From positions 1 to 8,750 of the forward strand of contig SKQZ01000249.1 of the NCBI GenBank assembly GCA_007118765.1: a stretch of DNA of 8,750 nucleotides. Direction: 5' to 3'. Below the pieces are notes generated by a model. It searched no databases, was not told the DNA's origin, and was given only the letters and a program-made list of their open reading frames with translations. Position 1 is the first letter of the stretch. Every line of letters starts with the position of its first letter. Origin of the DNA: Candidatus Hydrogenedentota bacterium. GTDB lineage: Bacteria > Hydrogenedentota > Hydrogenedentia > Hydrogenedentales > CAITNO01. Shown here one piece after another: positions 4,971 through 8,750 of the stretch. A program made the translations under genes and the position numbers.

Positions 4971-6271
4971 TACTCAATAAAATATTTGCCGCACAGCCGG
5001 GTCAGGTAAGCGAACAAGGAGTTGCCATTCGTGTTGTGTCCCAGCAAACGGCCGGTTTCTATGGCGTTGCGGTGGGCCAGCGCGTATTTGACAATGCCCA
5101 TGACCGGCGCCCAGTCAGGCAAATCAAGAGACTCGGGCAAATCATCAAATCCCACGGGTACGCCAACACGTACCGGCAGGTCGGATTTTACGGCAAACAA
5201 AGCGTCCTGGTTATGAATTGCCGCGCCGCCGCCGGTTAACACGATGCCCCGTGCGAGTCGGTCCAGAAAATGGTTTTTCTTCAGGAAGCCACACACCCGG
5301 TCGGCGATTTCCGCGCTTCGCTCAAACACAATATCGTCCAGTTCGCTGCGTGGCACGGTGGATGGCGCACCGGTAACGGTGCGCGTGAGTTTTATTTCAG
5401 GCGACTTGGGGACGGCGGCGCCTTCCTTGGCGTTTTCCTCGCGTCCGTGCTGTTGCTGCGTCAGCGCTTGGATGCGTCGCTGGTTAATGCCGTATTCAAG
5501 CACGAGCTCCGTTGCTTCTTCGAATGTCACTTTCAACCCGGCGGCAACATCATTACTGATAAAGCCGCTTCCCCATTTATTGGCGGTGGCGGCGGAAATG
5601 CCGTTGTTGGCATATACCGCGATGCCGACGGCGGCGGCGCCGAGGTCCACCACTGCCGCGCCCAGCTGGATGTCTTCGCAGGTGAGGCAACCGGACGCAG
5701 CGGCCAGGGGCATAAAAACAAACTCTTCAATGGCAAGCCCTTGAGATTCAAGACACGCGCACAGATTGTTCTCCACAAATTTGGGCAGCTGGGTAAAGAA
5801 GAAACGGCCCTTCAGCAAGGAGCCGTGCATGCCGATGGGATCGGCCACGCGCACGCCGTCTACGGTCCATTCCTCCGACATGATGGAAGAGAGGGGACGC
5901 ACGTCCATGTCGGTGGCGGCGGTGGTGGCATTTTCCCGGGCCATTTCGAGATGTTCGGCCTTGATCTTCTTGTTTTCCACCGTGGCCTTGCCCTCGGAAA
6001 CGCAGGATTCGACATTGGGGCCTTGAATGCCGCAATAGACCGAGTAGATAGAGGTGCCGGCCATTTTTGTTGCCGCTTGGTACGCCTTGCGAAATGCCTG
6101 TATGGCGGCATTGAGGTCTTGTACGGCGCCGAAATGAATGCATCCGCGGGTTGGCGCAGCGCCATAGCCCAAAATGCGGGTCTGTCCGTCAGGCGTTCGT
6201 CGGGTAATAACCACCCGTACTACGCGCGTGCCGAAATCCACCGCAGCAATCAGTTCACCTTTTTTGGCCAC
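4970..6271 (-). CDS. ftsA: FtsA-like cell division protein with altered phosphate-2 loop
   Basis: A 433-residue actin-family protein. FtsA tethers FtsZ to the inner membrane and recruits later division proteins. Order of elements: phosphate-1 strand-loop VDFGTRVVRVV (11-21); TRGCIHFGAVQDL (41-53), matching the FtsA GxVxD region; the FtsA-specific 1C domain, about 74-165, with VYCGIQGPNVES and DPIGMHGSLLKG; phosphate-2 VVDLGAAAVGIAVY (207-220); WGSGFISNDVAAGL (233-246); adenosine motif IVLTGGGAA (343-351); a 2B-type PVRVGVP (366-372); and a C-terminal helix FAYLTRLCGKYFIE (420-433) that could be the membrane-targeting amphipathic helix. The phosphate-2 loop normally reads DIGGGTTD or similar; here GAAAVG replaces it, so nucleotide handling may differ. 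The start is GTG at 6269-6271, 8 nt after a perfect AAGGAGG. An ATG at 6304 lacks a ribosome site. ftsZ and ftsQ are not adjacent. A non-canonical FtsA paralogue is the main alternative. Confidence 0.85.
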   Translation of the reverse strand: MAKKGELIAAVDFGTRVVRVVITRRTPDGQTRILGYGAAPTRGCIHFGAVQDLNAAIQAFRKAYQAATKMAGTSIYSVYCGIQGPNVESCVSEGKATVENKKIKAEHLEMARENATTAATDMDVRPLSSIMSEEWTVDGVRVADPIGMHGSLLKGRFFFTQLPKFVENNLCACLESQGLAIEEFVFMPLAAASGCLTCEDIQLGAAVVDLGAAAVGIAVYANNGISAATANKWGSGFISNDVAAGLKVTFEEATELVLEYGINQRRIQALTQQQHGREENAKEGAAVPKSPEIKLTRTVTGAPSTVPRSELDDIVFERSAEIADRVCGFLKKNHFLDRLARGIVLTGGGAAIHNQDALFAVKSDLPVRVGVPVGFDDLPESLDLPDWAPVMGIVKYALAHRNAIETGRLLGHNTNGNSLFAYLTRLCGKYFIE

Positions 6272-6279
6272 GCCACAGA

Positions 6280-6286
6280 CCTCCTT
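6280..6286 (-). promoter_or_regulatory. Ribosome binding site that sets the ftsA GTG start
   Basis: A consensus AAGGAGG on the minus strand lies 8 nt before the GTG at 6271. It lies in the short gap between the stop of the 726-codon gene (6311) and ftsA. This is the main reason to prefer the GTG over the upstream in-frame ATG. Confidence 0.8.
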
Positions 6287-6310
6287 CTGCTGGTCACGCC
6301 ACATCCGGCG

Positions 6311-8491
6311 TCAAAGTAATGAGTCAGTATCTTCTTCCGTTCGGGGCGCCGTTTCCTCGGGTTGTCTTGTATGCTCAATCGCCGCCAGGGACAATCGTCG
6401 CGCCTCCACTGCTTCCCGTGCCCGAATAATATCCGTTTCAATGGCACGTCGCTTCGCATTGTGCTGTTTCACTTCTTCCTGCGCTTCTCCCAGGCGTTCG
6501 TGTATGCTTTCCATTTCCTGGGTCAGTGATTCCAGTTCCGTTTGCGTGCGGCTTTCGCTGTCAATGGCTTCCGCATGCTCCGCCTGTTTATTTTCAATCC
6601 GGTTTACCTGTTCCCGGCGCTTTTGTTGCAACGCTTCAATTTGCGCGTCAATATCCGCAAGTTCCGTTTTTAGCGTGTCCAGTTCATCATCTATTGTGCC
6701 GACCTGTTCGCGGCAGGCGTTGCGTTCACCTTCACGGGCGGCCAACAGTTCTTCCGCCTGGAGGAGTTCGTGTTCAGCCTTTTCAACATTTGTTTTGGCC
6801 TGTTTAATGGTATTGCCGTTTTCCAGCAACAGCTGTTCCGTCTTTGCCAGATTCTCGCGCGCCTGCTCATATTCCAGACGCGCCATTGCCACGGCCAGTT
6901 CAAGCGCCATTGCCTTGGTGTTGCCGGTGTCGCCTGTGCTGATGGCCGCTTGCACTCGTTGCAGTAGCGCCTCGGGCGACGTGTCTTCAACACTTTCCGT
7001 TGATGATGTCGCCGGTGTCTCCTCCGGCGGCGCCGGAGTGGCGTCGTGTTCGGCATCGGTGCTGATTTCTTCCTCCGGTGTCGCATCATCCGATGACGCA
7101 TCATGGCTGTCAAATAGTTCTTTTTCTGTCGGCGTGTCGGCGGTCTCCGAATCAGGTGACGCTGTGTCGTCTGATGCAGGTGCAGGGGCTTCGTCTTCTG
7201 GTTCCTGTTGTGTCGCCGCTTCGGACGTGTCTGTGTCGCCGACACTGCCATCTTCTATCGTTTCGTCGGATACCGCGTCCGCGTCTGATGACGCCGTATC
7301 GTCCGTTGTGGTTGTTTCAGGGCTTTCCGGCTCCCTTTTGTCGTCGGAAAAAGCTGCCGCCAAATCGCGCGCCACCTCTTCTTCCAATGCTGCGCCGTCC
7401 GAATCAAGAGAATCTTGAAAAGGCGTTTCCTCTTCCGCATGTACCGGCGGGAAAGGCGTATCGCCGGTTGCTTCCGTTGCGGATGTGTCTTGCGGCGGCG
7501 TGTCTGTTTCAGCATCCGTCGGCGGGAAAGGCACATCAGCCGTATCGGACAAGGAGGGCTCCTCGAAAGGCGTTTCCTCTTCAGTGCTTGCTTGTGTCGA
7601 AGCGTCGTCTTCTCCGGCGCCGGTTTCGTCTGCTGCGTCCCGCTCTGCTGTAATGTCATCCGACAGGGGCGGCACATCGTCGCTCTTGGTGTCATCCCGG
7701 GCGTCCGTACTTACGGCGGGTGCTTCAGATTCCACCTCTTCCTGTGTTTCCATGTCGCCGGCGGATTCTATTGAAGCGGTGGCATCGGTCTCTTCAGCCG
7801 CTGCCGTATCCGCCGTTTCTGGCGGCGTTGCCTTAGACGTGGCGGCCGCCTTTTCAGGGGGCTCGGATTTCTTGACTTCATCAATGATGCTGTCCACATC
7901 GGTGGCCGTGTCTTGATGCGTAACGTTGACCTCACGCTCATCATCTTCCACCAACGGTATTTGGAGCGACTCAAGCTCTTCCACGGCACGCATGTAATGC
8001 TCACGCCATTTCTGCTTTACCCCGGTACGCACCGTGTCCACAATCAGGTCGCCCACCATAAGCGACAAGAGTTCATAACTGTCGCGCAGAAAGGGAACGC
8101 ACAGCCCTGCTTTTCCCGCTTGCTCATAGCTGTGCAAAATGCGCGCAGCATCAATCAGCGCATCTTTCACGGGTGTCCAGTTACAGGCAATGGAGATTTC
8201 GAGCCCTGTCATCAGCTCATGCATGCACGCGTCACACCAGCCTTCTCCGTCCGGCGCATGTTGTGCTTTGTTCAAATGCCGGTGGAACTTGCCCAGCGTG
8301 GTGAACAGTTGTTGAATGGGGTCGCCTGCTACCTGCGAAATATCATCTTGGGCAGAAGCCACGTTGTCTTCCTCCGGTTGCGGTGCGGGTTCACTGGCGT
8401 TGGCGGCGTTACTGGTTGGCGTTTCCTTATCCGCTTGCTGTGAGGCGGTACGACGCGAACCCGCTGCCCCTTTTTTCTTCCCGAATAACAT
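6311..8491 (-). CDS. Large acidic coiled-coil protein of unknown function, upstream of ftsA
   Basis: I do not recognise this 726-residue protein. No signal peptide or membrane segment is seen, so it should be cytoplasmic. Its parts are: a basic N-terminal tip MLFGKKKG; a polar linker to about 55; a predicted helical domain at about 57-190 with Cys86, Cys89, Cys103 and Cys131 (WCDAC, IAC, GLC) and all three tryptophans I noticed; a long acidic Ser/Thr/Ala/Asp/Glu-rich region at about 191-503, surely disordered, carrying four related motifs with T/V-P-F (303-360); and a C-terminal region at about 504-726, mostly a long coiled coil (about 524-705) rich in Glu, Gln, Arg and Leu. This is a scaffold-like architecture. 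The start ATG has AAGG 8 nt upstream. ftsA begins 39 bp after the stop, so the two are probably co-transcribed. A role in division or envelope organisation is inference from position only. Confidence 0.75.
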   Translation of the reverse strand: MLFGKKKGAAGSRRTASQQADKETPTSNAANASEPAPQPEEDNVASAQDDISQVAGDPIQQLFTTLGKFHRHLNKAQHAPDGEGWCDACMHELMTGLEISIACNWTPVKDALIDAARILHSYEQAGKAGLCVPFLRDSYELLSLMVGDLIVDTVRTGVKQKWREHYMRAVEELESLQIPLVEDDEREVNVTHQDTATDVDSIIDEVKKSEPPEKAAATSKATPPETADTAAAEETDATASIESAGDMETQEEVESEAPAVSTDARDDTKSDDVPPLSDDITAERDAADETGAGEDDASTQASTEEETPFEEPSLSDTADVPFPPTDAETDTPPQDTSATEATGDTPFPPVHAEEETPFQDSLDSDGAALEEEVARDLAAAFSDDKREPESPETTTTDDTASSDADAVSDETIEDGSVGDTDTSEAATQQEPEDEAPAPASDDTASPDSETADTPTEKELFDSHDASSDDATPEEEISTDAEHDATPAPPEETPATSSTESVEDTSPEALLQRVQAAISTGDTGNTKAMALELAVAMARLEYEQARENLAKTEQLLLENGNTIKQAKTNVEKAEHELLQAEELLAAREGERNACREQVGTIDDELDTLKTELADIDAQIEALQQKRREQVNRIENKQAEHAEAIDSESRTQTELESLTQEMESIHERLGEAQEEVKQHNAKRRAIETDIIRAREAVEARRLSLAAIEHTRQPEETAPRTEEDTDSLL
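7419..7583 (-). repeat. Repeated Pro-Phe motif units in the acidic linker
   Basis: The 17-mer aaaggcgtttcctcttc (plus-strand reading) occurs at 7419-7435 and 7567-7583, and the 12-mer ggcgggaaaggc at 7446-7457 and 7521-7532. In the protein these give, in order, EEETPFEE, DVPFPPTDAE, DTPFPPVHAE and EEETPFQD, an A-B-B-A arrangement. The copies are all in the same reading frame and orientation, so this is internal duplication in a low-complexity linker or conserved short binding motifs. Confidence 0.6.
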
Positions 8492-8509
8492 CCGACAAAC
8501 CTTTACGTT

Positions 8510-8538
8510 ATTTTATCAAAACAACACCAAGTAAACAA
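8510..8538 (-). promoter_or_regulatory. Candidate proximal sigma70-type promoter of the operon
   Basis: On the minus strand TTGTTT (8533-8538) and TAAAAT (8510-8515) are separated by 17 bp. The -10 matches 5 of 6. A start near 8503 would fall inside the AAAGG ribosome site (8500-8504) and give an almost leaderless message, which argues against it or implies weak translation. Confidence 0.3.
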
Positions 8539-8570
8539 TATATTGTATGCAGAAGGCGTACATACTGCAT
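8535..8570. promoter_or_regulatory. Palindrome and inverted repeat in the operon leader
   Basis: ACAATATATTGT (8535-8546) is a perfect 12-bp palindrome that overlaps the proximal -35-like element. It is followed directly by ATGCAG-N12-CTGCAT (8547-8552 and 8565-8570), an inverted repeat lying between the two promoter candidates. Both could be operators or leader hairpins. Confidence 0.35.
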
Positions 8571-8581
8571 TTTACCACAAT

Positions 8582-8610
8582 ATAATGACATAAACGCCAC
8601 TGAAATGCAA
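8582..8610 (-). promoter_or_regulatory. Candidate distal sigma70-type promoter of the operon
   Basis: On the minus strand TTGCAT (8605-8610) and CATTAT (8582-8587) are separated by 17 bp. The hexamers match consensus at 3 of 6 and 4 of 6 positions. A start about 7 nt downstream would leave a leader of about 85 nt, containing the palindrome and inverted repeat. It is preferred over the proximal candidate because it leaves room for the ribosome site. Confidence 0.4.
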
Positions 8611-8750
8611 CCGCTTTTTCCGTTGAGGACGCTAACCCGCATATTTCACAAGATTTCTGTTGCGCCTGCGAATCTTACACCATATCAGGCACTTTGCTTG
8701 CCCGCCGACTTCGACGTGTACTAACACGCTGTCAGCCGGCGGCCTGCGCA

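Larger units (their letters stand above)
8492..8750. other. Upstream region of the coiled-coil/ftsA/ruvAB operon
   Basis: No supported gene is visible in these 259 bp. The part next to the operon (8492-8610) is AT-rich and carries promoter-like signals and palindromes. One minus-strand frame is open from the right edge to a stop at 8632-8634 (39 codons), so the tail of a gene lying further right cannot be excluded. A small hairpin, CGTGT-ACTA-ACACG, lies at 8715-8728. No plus-strand start with a ribosome site is seen. Confidence 0.5.

Noticed and set aside
5270..6319. Long plus-strand open frame (349 codons) opposite ftsA
   Set aside because: It is antisense to a gene with clear FtsA motifs, its product resembles no family, and it has no ribosome site. 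It is an effect of moderate-to-high GC at third positions.
6174..7418. Long serine-rich plus-strand open frame (414 codons)
   Set aside because: Its Ser/Ala/Val composition is the mirror of the Asp/Glu/Ser/Thr/Ala-rich minus-strand gene. The minus-strand frame has the coiled coil, a ribosome site and operon spacing.

Overview
The window looks like chromosomal DNA from a Gram-negative-type bacterium of moderate GC content. It carries core housekeeping genes (ruvA, ruvB and an ftsA homologue), exported proteins with Sec-type signal peptides, and a GldA/GldF/GldG-type ABC cluster. That cluster is known from Bacteroidetes but is also widespread in PVC-group and other deep-branching phyla. I cannot place the genome from sequence alone. 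A poorly sampled lineage (for example PVC or Hydrogenedentota-like) is only a guess, based on the divergent FtsA and the unrecognised large protein. I see no mobile element, CRISPR array, tRNA or rRNA.

Layout. Positions 1-1836 (minus strand) hold a tightly overlapping ABC export operon: ATPase, ABC-2 permease, and the N-terminus of a GldG-like auxiliary membrane protein that runs off the left edge. Positions 1837-2242 are a divergent intergenic region with several repeat and palindrome signals. Positions 2243-3181 (plus strand) hold two small exported low-complexity proteins: a stand-alone FKBP_N-like domain with a glutamine-rich tail, and a proline-rich, Cys-containing, possibly lipidated protein. 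Three hairpins lie between them and a good rho-independent terminator follows. Positions 3284-8491 (minus strand) form a probable four-gene operon, transcribed in the order: 726-aa acidic coiled-coil protein of unknown function, FtsA-like protein, RuvA, RuvB. Positions 8492-8750 are an AT-rich upstream region with two promoter-like signals and palindromes.

How the genes may work together. RuvA and RuvB form the Holliday-junction branch-migration motor; ruvC is not in the window. FtsA is an actin-family protein that anchors FtsZ to the membrane, but here its phosphate-2 loop lacks the usual Gly-rich motif, and neither ftsZ nor ftsQ is adjacent. The large protein immediately upstream has a Cys-containing helical N-domain, a long acidic linker with repeated Pro-Phe motifs, and a C-terminal coiled coil. 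This is the architecture of a scaffold, so it is a plausible but unproven cell-division or envelope partner of FtsA. The ABC cluster and the two exported proteins appear to be separate transcription units.
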